From Flavobacterium aquariorum (GTDB taxonomy: Bacteria > Bacteroidota > Bacteroidia > Flavobacteriales > Flavobacteriaceae): 64,000 nt of DNA. Shown here piece after piece: positions 23,640-32,802 of the stretch (within the stretch, counting starts at the first letter, position 1; the number at the start of each line of letters is the position of its first letter). The translations under genes and the position numbers were made by a program. The notes under the pieces are model-generated. The model worked only from the letters and a program-made list of their open reading frames with translations, was not told the origin of the DNA and ran no database searches. The DNA lies in contig NZ_QKXH01000003.1 in the NCBI RefSeq assembly GCF_003254745.1, positions 1 to 64,000 of the forward strand. Direction: 5' to 3'.

Positions 23640-24890
23640 TTATTTAAAATCATTTAACGCTTTTTCAATAATGACAAGACATTCTTGAATTTGAGCTTCA
23701 GTTATTACTAATGGTGGTGCGAAACGAATTTTATTGCCATGAGTAGGTTTTGCCAACAATCCGTAATCTCTAAAACGAAGGCAGATATCCCAAGCCAAAT
23801 CTGAATCTTCTCCACTGTTAATCACAATGGCATTCAATAATCCTTTTCCACGAACCAATTCGATTAAAGGGTTTCTTTCTGCAATTTCATTAAGACCTTT
23901 TCTCAAAATGATTCCTAATTTTTCTGCATTTTCAGATAAATTTTCTTCACGAACAACCTCAAGAGCAGCAATGGCAACTGCAGCCGCAATAGGATTTCCA
24001 CCAAAAGTAGATCCGTGCTGACCTGGTTTGATAACATTCATGATTCCATTATTCGCCAAAACTGCCGATACTGGATAAACTCCTCCCGAAATAGCTTTCC
24101 CCAAAATCAAGATATCAGGTTGTACATTTTCATGATGCACTGCCAATAATCTACCTGTTCTGGCAATTCCGGTTTGTACCTCATCGGCTATAAATAAAAC
24201 ATTATGTGCTTCACAAAGTGCTTTGGCTTTCGCCAAATAACCTTCACTAGGAACATAAACTCCGGCTTCACCCTGAATAGGCTCAACCAAAAATCCAGCT
24301 ATGTTTTTTGATGATTTCAAAACGTTTTCCAAGGCCTCAGTATCATCGTAAGGAATTTTTATAAATCCTTCAGTGAAAGGACCAAAACTTTTTCGGGCTC
24401 CTTCATCATTTGAAAAAGAAATAATTGTAGTTGTTCTTCCGTGAAAATTATTCTCACATACAATAATCTGTGCTTGATTTTCAGAAATCCCTTTTACTTC
24501 ATAAGCCCATTTTCTGCACAATTTCAAAGCCGTTTCTACAGCTTCTGCACCGGTATTCATAGGCAATACTTTATCGAAACCAAAATAATTGGTTATATAC
24601 TCCTCATAAACACCTAATTGATCGTTATAAAATGCACGTGAAGTTAATGTCAATCGCTGCGCTTGTTCCATCATTGCTCCAACAATTTTTGGATGACAAT
24701 GTCCTTGGTTCACCGCTGAATAAGCTGATAAGAAATCAAAATATTTTTTACCGTCAACATCCCATACGTAAACACCCTCACCTTTCTCTAAAACAACCGG
24801 TAGCGGGTGGTAATTATGAGCTCCAAATTTATTTTCTTTTTCTATTAAAACTTCCGATTTAGAAGAAAGTTCTTGCGTTGTATGTGTCAT
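23640..24890 (-). CDS. rocD: Ornithine--oxo-acid aminotransferase
   Basis: A 416-residue class III PLP aminotransferase. It moves the delta-amino group of ornithine to 2-oxoglutarate, giving glutamate semialdehyde. Features are the N-terminal [26 protein letters not shown] typical of OAT, the PLP-binding region [26 protein letters not shown], the cofactor Asp in IADEVQTG and the Schiff-base Lys in [10 protein letters not shown]. Length matches bacterial and eukaryotic OAT. It is first in the rocD-rocF operon, divergent from an Lrp-type regulator 240 bases away that probably controls it. Confidence 0.94.
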   Translation of the reverse strand: MTHTTQELSSKSEVLIEKENKFGAHNYHPLPVVLEKGEGVYVWDVDGKKYFDFLSAYSAVNQGHCHPKIVGAMMEQAQRLTLTSRAFYNDQLGVYEEYITNYFGFDKVLPMNTGAEAVETALKLCRKWAYEVKGISENQAQIIVCENNFHGRTTTIISFSNDEGARKSFGPFTEGFIKIPYDDTEALENVLKSSKNIAGFLVEPIQGEAGVYVPSEGYLAKAKALCEAHNVLFIADEVQTGIARTGRLLAVHHENVQPDILILGKAISGGVYPVSAVLANNGIMNVIKPGQHGSTFGGNPIAAAVAIAALEVVREENLSENAEKLGIILRKGLNEIAERNPLIELVRGKGLLNAIVINSGEDSDLAWDICLRFRDYGLLAKPTHGNKIRFAPPLVITEAQIQECLVIIEKALNDFK

Positions 24891-25130
24891 GATTCTTTAT
24901 TTTTTTAAATTTCAAAAACAAAAGTAATTAAAATTTTTATTTATGAGTAAAAAAAACTTATTTTTGACTTAAATCTAACATTTTAAATGAATAATTATTT
25001 TATTTGAACAAAAATTAAGTCATATTTTTAATTTAACATTTAAGCAGGTTTTCATCAAAAAATATAAATAAAAAAATAATTACTTTTATAACCCTAAAAA
25101 AAGTGATTTTAACTTTAAAAAAACATAAAA
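24891..25130. promoter_or_regulatory. Divergent promoter region rocD / Lrp
   Basis: It is a 240-base, extremely AT-rich spacer. On the minus strand TACTTTTG (24919-24926) matches the -7 box for rocD, without a clear -33 TTG. Repeated ACTTA/TAAGT motifs (for example near 24956-24970 and 25015) could be Lrp sites. The promoter for the Lrp gene is not clear. Confidence 0.4.
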
Positions 25131-25583
25131 ATGGATATATTAGATGAATTTGACATCAATATTATAAAAGAATTAGAAAAGGATGGAAGAATGGCCTTTT
25201 CGGCAATTGCAACCAATTTAAAAATATCAAATACGATGGTACACCAACGTATAAACCGTTTATTGGAAAACGGAATCATAACTGGAATCAAGCCAACTTT
25301 AGACGAAAAAAAAATAGGCTACGATTGGGGAGCTTTCACAGGAATTACATTAAAAAAAGACCATGACTCAGCAAGAGTTATAGATGAATTAAAAAAAATA
25401 CCGGAAATCACTGAGTGCTATTTTATAACAGGTTCATATACCCTTTACATAAAAATGATCGCCAAAGATCATGAGCATATGAGAAAACTGCTTTACGAAC
25501 AAATTGACAACATACCCGGAATTGCAAAAACCGATTCATTAATCGAATTGGGCTGCGCTTTTAAACGAAACGTAAGTTTGTAA
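25131..25583 (+). CDS. Lrp/AsnC family transcriptional regulator
   Basis: A 150-residue regulator. The N-terminal AsnC-type helix-turn-helix covers residues 5-50 (MAFSAIATNLKISNTMVHQRI), followed by the RAM ligand-binding domain with the typical TECYFITGSYTLYIKMIAKD strand-turn-strand. RAM domains sense amino acids. Divergent orientation to rocD suggests that it responds to arginine or ornithine and controls catabolism, like AsnC/Lrp-type arginine regulators; this is inference from context. Length is normal. Confidence 0.9.
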   Translation: MDILDEFDINIIKELEKDGRMAFSAIATNLKISNTMVHQRINRLLENGIITGIKPTLDEKKIGYDWGAFTGITLKKDHDSARVIDELKKIPEITECYFITGSYTLYIKMIAKDHEHMRKLLYEQIDNIPGIAKTDSLIELGCAFKRNVSL

Positions 25584-25818
25584 ATAGCCTATGAATTAAA
25601 ACATATAAGTCATATAAGTTAATATTTAAAAAAAGTTAAGCAAAGTCAAAAGTTCATTTAAGATTAACTACATAACTTCAAAAAAAATGTTTAACTTATC
25701 TGCACTTTTTATCAACTTGACAGGCTTTTTAAAAAAGACTTAGATCACTCATATGATTAAAATAAATACTGTTTATCTTAGAATATAGCGTTCATTTTCA
25801 AGTTTTAAACTTAAAAAT

Positions 25819-28020
25819 ATGCAAAACTTCAAATACATAATTACCATATTCTGGTTAATCGTATTTAGCTTCAACAATGCCTCTACAGCCCAAAAGCTAG
25901 ATAGTAAAGAAATCAATCGGCTTCAAAAATTGGCTCAACAAGTCACTATAATCAGAGATAACTGGGGAATTGCACATGTTTACGGAAAAACGGATGCCGA
26001 TGCTGTTTTTGGAATGCTGTATGCACAATGCGAAGACGACTTCAAGAGAGTCGAATACAATTATATAGACAAACTGGGACGCCTGGCCGAAATAAAAGGA
26101 AAAGCCGCTTTGTACAATGATTTGGAAACTCGTTTATTGATAGATGAGAATGAAGCCAGAACCGATTACAAAAATGCAGCTCCTTGGCTAAAGAAATTAT
26201 TAAATAGCTACGCAGACGGCATCAACTTTTATTTACACAACCACCCAGAAGTTAAGCCGTTAATAATTACCCATTTTGAACCTTGGTTTCCTTTGTTATG
26301 GACGGATGGCAGTATTGGTGCGATAAACACGGCCGATTTATCTGATGCCGAACTAAAATCCTTTTACGGAAGTGACGACAAATTCACCTACACAGAAAAA
26401 ATAAAGGATATGCAAACGGGTTCGAATGGTTTTGCAATCGCTCCCTCAAAAACAGCCAGTGGAAATGCCATTTTATATATCAATCCACATACCACTTTTT
26501 ACTTTAGACCAGAAATACAGATAAACAGCGAAGAAGGCTTGAATGCCTATGGAGCGGTAACTTGGGGACAATTTTTCATCTATCAAGGGTTCAATGAAAA
26601 CTGCGGTTGGATGCATACTTCTTCCAATGTGGATGTGGCAGACTTGTACTCTGAAAAAATAGTTACCAAAAACAAAAAACTGTTTTACGAATACGACCAC
26701 AAATTATTCCCTGTTATCGAAAAAAACATCACAATCAGTTATTTAGAAAACGGCAAATTAATTCCAAAAACGTTCAAAACCTATTTTACCCATAATGGCC
26801 CAGTTATGGCCAAAAGGGATGATAAATGGATCAGCCTAAAATCCAATAATCGCTCGATGAAAAGTTTGGAACAAAGTTGGTTGCGAATAAAATCCAAAAA
26901 CTTTGATGACTATAAAAAAGTAATGGAATTGAAAGCGAACACTTCCAATAACACAGTTTATGCAGACAATAAAGGAAATATTGCCTATTGGCACGGTAAT
27001 TTTATTCCTATTCGTGATAAAAACTTAAACTGGGCAAAAGTTGTAGACGGAACTACTTCGACAACCCAATGGAAAGGCTTGCACAATCCATCCGAAACGG
27101 TGCATCTCTTCAATCCACAAAATGGTTGGCTGCAAAACTGCAATTCGACTCCTTACAGTGTTGCCGGAATTAATAGCCCAAAAAAAGAAAATTATTTGCC
27201 TTACATGGCTCCCGATGGGGAGAATTTTAGAGCACTAAATGCAGTTCGTCTATTAAGCAAAGGCACTAATTACACATTAGACAAAGTAATTGCTGATGGG
27301 TATGACACAAAACTTTCCATATTTGAAATATTAATTCCTGCCTTGGTTTCTAATTTTGAAAAAAACATACAGGCCGAAAATCCTCTTTATAATGAATTAA
27401 TAGAACCCATTACGGTACTAAAAAAATGGGACTATTATGCCAATGAAAATTCTGTGGCCACAACTTTAGCAAATGAATGGGGATATAAATTGAATCCTAT
27501 TATTCAAAAATCATATATCGACCAAGGTAAAATGGATCAAGTTGAAAATACCATCCAATTTGCAAAAACAGCTACTTCAGAGCAACTTATCCCTCAATTA
27601 CAAAGTGTAGTATCCGAGCTAAAAACAAAATTTGGCACTTGGAAAATCCCATGGGGAGATCTCAACAGATTTCAACGCTTTTCGGGCGACATCAATCTGA
27701 GCTATAATGATGCATTTGAAAGTTTACCAATAGGAAATAGTGCCGCTATTTGGGGATGCTTACCCGCTTATAAAAGTAGCTATCAAATTGGAACTAAAAA
27801 AAGATATGGCTACAGTGGAAACAGTTTTGTTTGTGCAGTTGAATTTGGACCAAAAATAAAAGCCAAATCACTTTTGGCAGGAGGAAATAGCGGTGATCTA
27901 AAATCAAAACACTTTATGGATCAAGCCATAATGTACCAAAAAGGCCAATTCAAAGATGTTTTATTCTACAAAGAAGACATCGAAAAAAATGCCGAGCGCA
28001 CTTATCATCCAGGAGAATAA
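25819..28020 (+). CDS. Penicillin acylase family (Ntn-hydrolase) protein, secreted
   Basis: A 733-residue exported protein with signal peptide (residues 1-24, ending ASTAQ). It belongs to the penicillin/aculeacin/acyl-homoserine-lactone acylase family, which self-cleaves into two chains. The nucleophile Ser is at residue 202 in QTGSNGFAIAPSKTASG; after cleavage it becomes the N-terminus of the beta chain. The conserved ILYINPHTTF follows, and Asn in the GWMHTSSNVD region fits the oxyanion hole. It removes acyl groups from amides; whether the substrate is a beta-lactam, lipopeptide, AHL or other is unknown. It is a single-gene unit. Confidence 0.88.
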   Translation: MQNFKYIITIFWLIVFSFNNASTAQKLDSKEINRLQKLAQQVTIIRDNWGIAHVYGKTDADAVFGMLYAQCEDDFKRVEYNYIDKLGRLAEIKGKAALYNDLETRLLIDENEARTDYKNAAPWLKKLLNSYADGINFYLHNHPEVKPLIITHFEPWFPLLWTDGSIGAINTADLSDAELKSFYGSDDKFTYTEKIKDMQTGSNGFAIAPSKTASGNAILYINPHTTFYFRPEIQINSEEGLNAYGAVTWGQFFIYQGFNENCGWMHTSSNVDVADLYSEKIVTKNKKLFYEYDHKLFPVIEKNITISYLENGKLIPKTFKTYFTHNGPVMAKRDDKWISLKSNNRSMKSLEQSWLRIKSKNFDDYKKVMELKANTSNNTVYADNKGNIAYWHGNFIPIRDKNLNWAKVVDGTTSTTQWKGLHNPSETVHLFNPQNGWLQNCNSTPYSVAGINSPKKENYLPYMAPDGENFRALNAVRLLSKGTNYTLDKVIADGYDTKLSIFEILIPALVSNFEKNIQAENPLYNELIEPITVLKKWDYYANENSVATTLANEWGYKLNPIIQKSYIDQGKMDQVENTIQFAKTATSEQLIPQLQSVVSELKTKFGTWKIPWGDLNRFQRFSGDINLSYNDAFESLPIGNSAAIWGCLPAYKSSYQIGTKKRYGYSGNSFVCAVEFGPKIKAKSLLAGGNSGDLKSKHFMDQAIMYQKGQFKDVLFYKEDIEKNAERTYHPGE

Positions 28021-28052
28021 TCAATAAAAAAAATCAATTTTATAATCCAAAC

Positions 28053-28088
28053 AAAACCTTGAAAGAAGTAACTTTTGAGGTTTTTTTA
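28053..28088 (+). terminator. Terminator after acylase gene
   Basis: An imperfect hairpin, AACCTTGAAAG with CTTTTGAGGTT, is followed by TTTTTT. Confidence 0.6.
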
Positions 28089-28127
28089 TAACATTATTAT
28101 TCAGATATTTGTAAAAAAAATAAAGCC

Positions 28128-28901
28128 ATGAAAAATTTAAATTTTATAATTTTAGGAATGGTATTGTTTGGTGGTCAAGTATTTGCGCAATTAAAACCAG
28201 TACAATACAAAGATGGTAGCCAAATTCTTAATGGTTTTAAAATTGCACCTGTAAAGAGTAGTACCCAAAAACCGGGTATCTTAATTTTGCCTGCCTGGAA
28301 GGGTATTGACAATCTCTCCAAAGATACTGCCGACAAACTATCGAAAATGGGATATTATGCCTTTATAGCCGATATTTACGGAGAAGGGAATTACCCAAAA
28401 GACAACAACGAAGCCGGAAATAATGCAGGATTTTACAAAAAGAATTTTGAAGCTTATCAAAAACGCATTTCTTTAGCTTTACAACAATTAATTGCAGCTG
28501 GAGCAAATCCGGATAACATTGTCGTTATTGGATATTGTTTTGGTGGAACTGGCGCACTTGAAGCAGCCCGTGGTCATCTGAACGTAAAAGGAGTCGTTTC
28601 TTTTCATGGAGGTCTAGGCAAAGATGATTTAAGACCTACTGAGCCTATTACCGCAAAAGTTTTGGTATGCCATGGAGCTGATGATCCATATGAATCAACC
28701 GAAGAAATCTTAGCTTTCCAAAAAGAAATGAAAGACGCAAAAGCCGATTGGCAAATGATCTACTATTCTGATGCTGTTCATTCCTTCACCAATCCAGAAT
28801 CTGGAAATGATAATTCAAAAGGTGCAGCCTATAATGAAAAAGCGGCTAAACGCTCTTTCGAGCATTTCAAACTATTCTTAAACGAAGTATTAAAAAAATA
28901 A
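28128..28901 (+). CDS. Dienelactone hydrolase family protein, secreted
   Basis: A 257-residue alpha/beta hydrolase with a signal peptide (LNFIILGMVLFGGQVFAQ). The nucleophile elbow GYCFGGTG carries Cys, as in true dienelactone hydrolases; Asp is in GADDPYES and His in AVHSFTNP, completing the triad. In the family the enzyme opens dienelactones, but periplasmic members of Bacteroidetes are mostly uncharacterised hydrolases. It lies between the acylase and an M28 peptidase, all exported, 24 bases before the latter, with which it may be co-transcribed. Confidence 0.88.
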   Translation: MKNLNFIILGMVLFGGQVFAQLKPVQYKDGSQILNGFKIAPVKSSTQKPGILILPAWKGIDNLSKDTADKLSKMGYYAFIADIYGEGNYPKDNNEAGNNAGFYKKNFEAYQKRISLALQQLIAAGANPDNIVVIGYCFGGTGALEAARGHLNVKGVVSFHGGLGKDDLRPTEPITAKVLVCHGADDPYESTEEILAFQKEMKDAKADWQMIYYSDAVHSFTNPESGNDNSKGAAYNEKAAKRSFEHFKLFLNEVLKK

Positions 28902-28925
28902 TAACTTAATTAACCCGATCTCTAA

Positions 28926-29942
28926 ATGAAAAAAGCCCTAGTTCTCTTGTTGTTTATCACAACTATTTCCAGTTTTGCCCAAAAAAAAGCTGTCAACAAC
29001 GATGACCCGACCAAGTTCATGAACACCATAACAGCCGATAAGCTAAAAACCAGACTTTATATTGTCGCTTCTGATGAAATGGAAGGTCGTGATACAGGCT
29101 CCAAAGGACAAAAAAAAGCTGGAAATTATCTCATCAGCCAATACAAAAAAAGTAAAATATCCTCTCCAAAAGGAGCTACGAACTATTACCAGCCAGTACC
29201 GGCTGCTTACTTGAATGCCAAACGAAATGAAAACTTACCTGACTCAGAGAACATCTGGGCCTACATTGAAGGTTCTGAAAAACCAGAAGAGGTTTTGATA
29301 ATTTCGGCACATTATGACCACGTTGGTGTAAAAAACGGTGAAGTATATAATGGTGCCGATGATGATGGTTCAGGTACAGTTGCTGTTCTTCAAATTGCAG
29401 AAGCTTTTCAAAAAGCAAAAAAGGAAGGACACGGCCCAAAACGTTCTATACTGTTTCTTCACGTAACTGGCGAAGAACACGGTTTGCACGGATCACGTTT
29501 CTACTCTGAAAATCCATTGTTTCCTATAGCCAATACTGTAGCCGATATCAATATTGACATGATAGGCCGCCGCGATGTAGAACATGCCGACACCAACAAT
29601 TATGTATATGTAATTGGTGCCGATAGATTATCAAGCGATTTGCACAACATTACAGTTGCACAAAACAACAAATACACACATTTAGACTTGGATTTTAAAT
29701 TCAACGATCCAAAAGATCCAAATCATTTCTACGAGCGTTCTGACCATTATAATTTTGCCAAAAACGGAATTCCGGCTGTTTTCCTTTTCAATGGAGTGCA
29801 TGCTGACTATCATCAAAAATCAGATGAGCCTGATAAAATCGAATATGATGCTTTGGCAAAAAGAGCACAACTTGCTTTTGTTATTGCCTGGGATTTAGCA
29901 AACAGATCTGAGAGAATTATAGTTGACAAAGCAATTCAATAA
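28926..29942 (+). CDS. M28 family zinc peptidase, secreted
   Basis: A 338-residue exported peptidase with signal peptide (LVLLLFITTISSFAQ). Zinc and catalytic residues are seen in ISAHYDHVG (His), YNGADDDGSG (bridging Asp), HVTGEEHGLHGS (catalytic and zinc Glu), NIDMIGR (Asp) and DYHQKSDEP (His). It is a shorter paralogue of the M28 enzyme at 19989, keeping the standard Asp in NIDMIGR. It should act as an aminopeptidase in the periplasm or outside. It is followed by a clear terminator. Confidence 0.9.
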   Translation: MKKALVLLLFITTISSFAQKKAVNNDDPTKFMNTITADKLKTRLYIVASDEMEGRDTGSKGQKKAGNYLISQYKKSKISSPKGATNYYQPVPAAYLNAKRNENLPDSENIWAYIEGSEKPEEVLIISAHYDHVGVKNGEVYNGADDDGSGTVAVLQIAEAFQKAKKEGHGPKRSILFLHVTGEEHGLHGSRFYSENPLFPIANTVADINIDMIGRRDVEHADTNNYVYVIGADRLSSDLHNITVAQNNKYTHLDLDFKFNDPKDPNHFYERSDHYNFAKNGIPAVFLFNGVHADYHQKSDEPDKIEYDALAKRAQLAFVIAWDLANRSERIIVDKAIQ

Positions 29943-29963
29943 GTAAATAAATATATCTAACGA

Positions 29964-30001
29964 AAAAAAGGGGCTTCGAAGAAATTTGAAGTTCCTTTTT
30001 C
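29964..30001 (+). terminator. Terminator after M28 peptidase gene
   Basis: AAAAAGGGGCTTC and TGAAGTTCCTTTTT form a stem with a short loop and a T tract. Confidence 0.75.
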
Positions 30002-30204
30002 CTTATTTAGTCCTTTTTTTTTAAACAGATCACACTTAATCAAAACAAAACCAATTAATTTGGAGTTCTATCGCAGGTTATGTATTTTAGCCCACTCGAA
30101 TATAGTAGCTGCTAAAAAACTAATAATAACTGCTAAATTTCGTTGAAAATCTTTCAGTTTTTGAGTACAAAAAACAGAAGCACTAACAATTGTAGCAATA
30201 GATA

Positions 30205-31317
30205 ATGGCAAAAAAAACAAATTCAATTTTGGATTCAGACAATTATATATTCAAACATTTCTTCGAACTATCAGCTGATTTATTGTGCATAGCAGGATTT
30301 GATGGTTTTTTCAAAAAAATAAACCCAGCGGTTACTGAATTATTAGGCTACACTAAAGAAGAACTATTATCAAAACCTATAAACGAGTTTGTTTATACCG
30401 AAGATCAGGAATACACTGCAAAAGTCCGCAAAGAACTACTCAACAATAAGCCTTTGTTAAATTTCGAAAACCGATACATAACAAAAAGTGGCGATATTGT
30501 ATGGCTCTCTTGGACATCCATGCCAATAGCCAATGAAAAATTAGTCTATGCCATTGCAAAAAACATCACACACAACAAAAAATTGGAAGAGGAACGAAAT
30601 CTACTTCTCTCAAAAATTACAAAAATCAATAAAGACCTTAAGAAATTAAGCTATACCAGTTCCCATGATTTACGATCGCCTGTAAACAATCTGCTTTCTA
30701 TTTTCAGTCTTTTAGATGTTTCAAAAATTGAAGATTCAGAAACTCTGCAATTTATTGAACTGCTAAAGTCAACAAGCGAAAGCTTAAAACAGGCTTTAAA
30801 CGATTATGTAGATATTTTAATTCATGAGGATAATGTTATTACTCAAGTTGAAGAATTGAATCTAAATGAATCTTTAAATACGGTAATCCTTTCGATAAAT
30901 TCATTAATCCAAAGTTCAAAAGCTAAAATACATGTTGATTTTTCTGAAGTCGAAAAGATTAATTTTAACAAAGCTTACTTAGAGAGTATATTCCTAAATT
31001 TAATAACCAACTCCATTAAATATGCCAAACCAGATAGTTCACCAATTATTTCTGTTTATTCCAGAAAGATCAATGGAATTGATCAATTGATTTTTTCTGA
31101 TAATGGTGTGGGTTTCGATATGGAACTTGTAAAAGATAAAGTTTTTGGCTTGCACCAAAAATTTCACAACCATATTGACAGCAAAGGGATCGGCCTTTAT
31201 TTAATAAACAATCACATTACCAGTTTGGGAGGCAAAATTGAAGTAGACAGCAAAGTAAATGAGGGCGCAAAATTTACTATTTCCTTCAAAAAAGATTTAA
31301 CCCCAACAAAATCATAA
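30205..31317 (+). CDS. PAS-domain sensor histidine kinase
   Basis: A 370-residue cytoplasmic histidine kinase without membrane segments. A PAS domain occupies about residues 10-130 (ADLLCIAGFDGFFKKINPAV, LLGYTKEELL), then HisKA with the phospho-accepting His in SYTSSHDLRSPVNNLLS, then HATPase_c with the N box NLITNSIKYAKP, DNGVGFD and GIGLYLI. The D-box LRSPVNN is of the phytochrome/Bacteroidetes type. No response regulator is adjacent, so it is an orphan whose partner lies elsewhere. The PAS ligand cannot be read from sequence. Confidence 0.92.
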   Translation: MAKKTNSILDSDNYIFKHFFELSADLLCIAGFDGFFKKINPAVTELLGYTKEELLSKPINEFVYTEDQEYTAKVRKELLNNKPLLNFENRYITKSGDIVWLSWTSMPIANEKLVYAIAKNITHNKKLEEERNLLLSKITKINKDLKKLSYTSSHDLRSPVNNLLSIFSLLDVSKIEDSETLQFIELLKSTSESLKQALNDYVDILIHEDNVITQVEELNLNESLNTVILSINSLIQSSKAKIHVDFSEVEKINFNKAYLESIFLNLITNSIKYAKPDSSPIISVYSRKINGIDQLIFSDNGVGFDMELVKDKVFGLHQKFHNHIDSKGIGLYLINNHITSLGGKIEVDSKVNEGAKFTISFKKDLTPTKS

Positions 31318-31339
31318 CATCAAAATTAATTCAAAAAAA

Positions 31340-31371
31340 ACTTCAAAAAAATTCGAAGTTTTTTTTTTTTA
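31340..31371. terminator. Terminator between convergent kinase and yegP genes
   Basis: AACTTC and GAAGTT with an A/T-rich loop are followed by a run of T's on the + strand. The A run on the other side gives the minus strand a T tract as well. Confidence 0.65.
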
Positions 31372-31385
31372 ATAATTATAATTGA

Positions 31386-31715
31386 TTACAAATCTTCTTT
31401 TAAATCGGCATCCGAAGCATTTTTCTTTACGGATTCAATTCCATTATCACGAGCTGCAGCCGATTCATACATTTCACTGCCACCAATAATTTGACCATTT
31501 GACGCTTTAAGATTGAAATAAAACTTTCCGCTATTGGCTTCCAATTTATCAAATCTTTCATCCATTTGAGAATTTTTCCTAACAGACTCAATTCCGTTTT
31601 CACAAGCCGTTTTCGTTGAATATCCTTCACTTGCAAGAACAACTTGCCCATTTCCTGCCTTTAAAACAAACTGAAAATCATCATTCTTTCTTTTGCTAAC
31701 TAAAAATGTTCCCAT
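31386..31715 (-). CDS. YegP/DUF1508 family protein
   Basis: A 109-residue protein made of two tandem DUF1508 repeats. Each has the form F-x-L-K-A-x-N-G-Q-x-x-x-x-S-E-x-Y followed by a short helix with NGIESV: residues about 13-52 (FVLKAGNGQVVLASEGYS) and 64-103 (FNLKASNGQIIGGSEMY). Family members such as YegP are small stress-linked proteins of unclear role. It is a single-gene unit with its promoter side towards the tRNA. Confidence 0.9.
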   Translation of the reverse strand: MGTFLVSKRKNDDFQFVLKAGNGQVVLASEGYSTKTACENGIESVRKNSQMDERFDKLEANSGKFYFNLKASNGQIIGGSEMYESAAARDNGIESVKKNASDADLKEDL

Positions 31716-31818
31716 AGATTTTTATTGAATTGATTAATTATAAGCAATTTAATAAAACCTAATTGATTTTAAATCAATAAAATAATATTTATTTTTCCAG
31801 GAAACTTAACTCCACAAA

Positions 31819-31850
31819 AAAAGCCCCGAATTTCTTCGAGGCTTTTGCCT
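31819..31850 (-). terminator. Terminator of tRNA-His
   Basis: On the minus strand AAGCCTCGAA and TTCGGGGCTT form a stem closely followed by T's. It lies directly 3' of the tRNA. Confidence 0.7.
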
Positions 31851-31854
31851 TTTG

Positions 31855-31929
31855 GGTGGATGACCGGGTTCGAACCGGCGACCCTCGGCACCACAAACCG
31901 ATGCTCTAACCAGCTGAGCTACAACCACC
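31855..31929 (-). tRNA. tRNA-His (anticodon GTG)
   Basis: The full cloverleaf can be drawn on the minus strand: acceptor GTGGTTG with CATCCAC (one mismatch), D arm GCTC...GAGC, anticodon arm TCGGT-TTGTGGT-GCCGA with GTG as anticodon, T arm GCCGG-TTCGAAC-CCGGT. An extra G at -1 is opposite C73, the identity pair of tRNA-His. CCA is not encoded. Confidence 0.95.
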
Positions 31930-32005
31930 ATTTGTGCTTAGCGGTTGCAAATATAGAACAAATGTTTACTTCTACAAACAAAAAATTAAAAAAAATTCAG
32001 CAAAT

Positions 32006-32722
32006 TTACTTCAAATCCCCTAAACTATTGACTGCCAAATACCTTTCAACTGTAAAACCTTCGGCATGTTCAACGCCGGTTAGCCTCCCTAAATCCCTAG
32101 AACGGTAATTCAGGCTTTCCAGAAAGTTTTTACTCGATATTGGCGACTCCGGTTCTTTCGAATTGGGATCATAAAATTGGGAGCGGTAAGCCAAAATAGA
32201 TTCTATTTTCTTATCCGTAAATCCAGTAATATCGACTACAAAATCAGGCTCTATGTTTTTCCATTGTATATAATGATAAACCACTTTGGGTCTCCATGGT
32301 TTTTGGATTTCGCCATCAAGAGCCGTTTCAATTTTCATCAAACCAGATAAAAAAGAAGCATCCGAAACCAGTTTACTTCCCTTTCCATGATCAATATGTC
32401 TATCCTCTATTGCATTACACAATACAATCTCAGGCTGGTACTTTCGGATCATTTTTATAATTTCCAATTGATGCTTTTCATCATTAACAAAAAAACCATC
32501 TCTCATATTCAAATTCTCACGAACAGAAACCCCTAATATCTTTGCAGCGGCATTTGCTTCTTGATCCCTAATATCGGCTGAACCACGAGTACCTAATTCG
32601 CCTCGGGTCAAGTCTATAATTCCGACCGTTTTTCCCAAAGAAATTTCTTTTAAAATTGTTCCGGAACATCCTAATTCTACATCATCGGGATGTGCTCCAA
32701 AAGCCAGTATATCTAATTTCAT
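32006..32722 (-). CDS. bshB1: Bacillithiol biosynthesis deacetylase BshB1
   Basis: A 238-residue zinc deacetylase of the LmbE/PIG-L family. AFGAHPDDVELGCSGT (residues 7-22) carries the metal residues His-x-x-Asp-Asp, and EDRHIDHGKGS carries the third metal His. The pattern RGELGTRGSADIRDQEA and the C-terminal YHYIQWKNIEPDFVVDIT are specific to BshB1, which removes acetyl from GlcNAc-malate in bacillithiol synthesis. Length is normal. It is a single gene on the minus strand; the other bsh genes are not in the window. Confidence 0.93.
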   Translation of the reverse strand: MKLDILAFGAHPDDVELGCSGTILKEISLGKTVGIIDLTRGELGTRGSADIRDQEANAAAKILGVSVRENLNMRDGFFVNDEKHQLEIIKMIRKYQPEIVLCNAIEDRHIDHGKGSKLVSDASFLSGLMKIETALDGEIQKPWRPKVVYHYIQWKNIEPDFVVDITGFTDKKIESILAYRSQFYDPNSKEPESPISSKNFLESLNYRSRDLGRLTGVEHAEGFTVERYLAVNSLGDLK

Positions 32723-32802
32723 AAATGTTTAATTTTTATATTAAAAGAGAAAATCTATATTCTATTTTTTTGTTCTGCAATCTCAGTTCTAAAATCTGCA
32801 AT

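Noticed and set aside
31845..32108. Open frame on the + strand across 31845-32108
   Set aside because: It overlaps tRNA-His and the bshB1 3' end and has no recognisable family.
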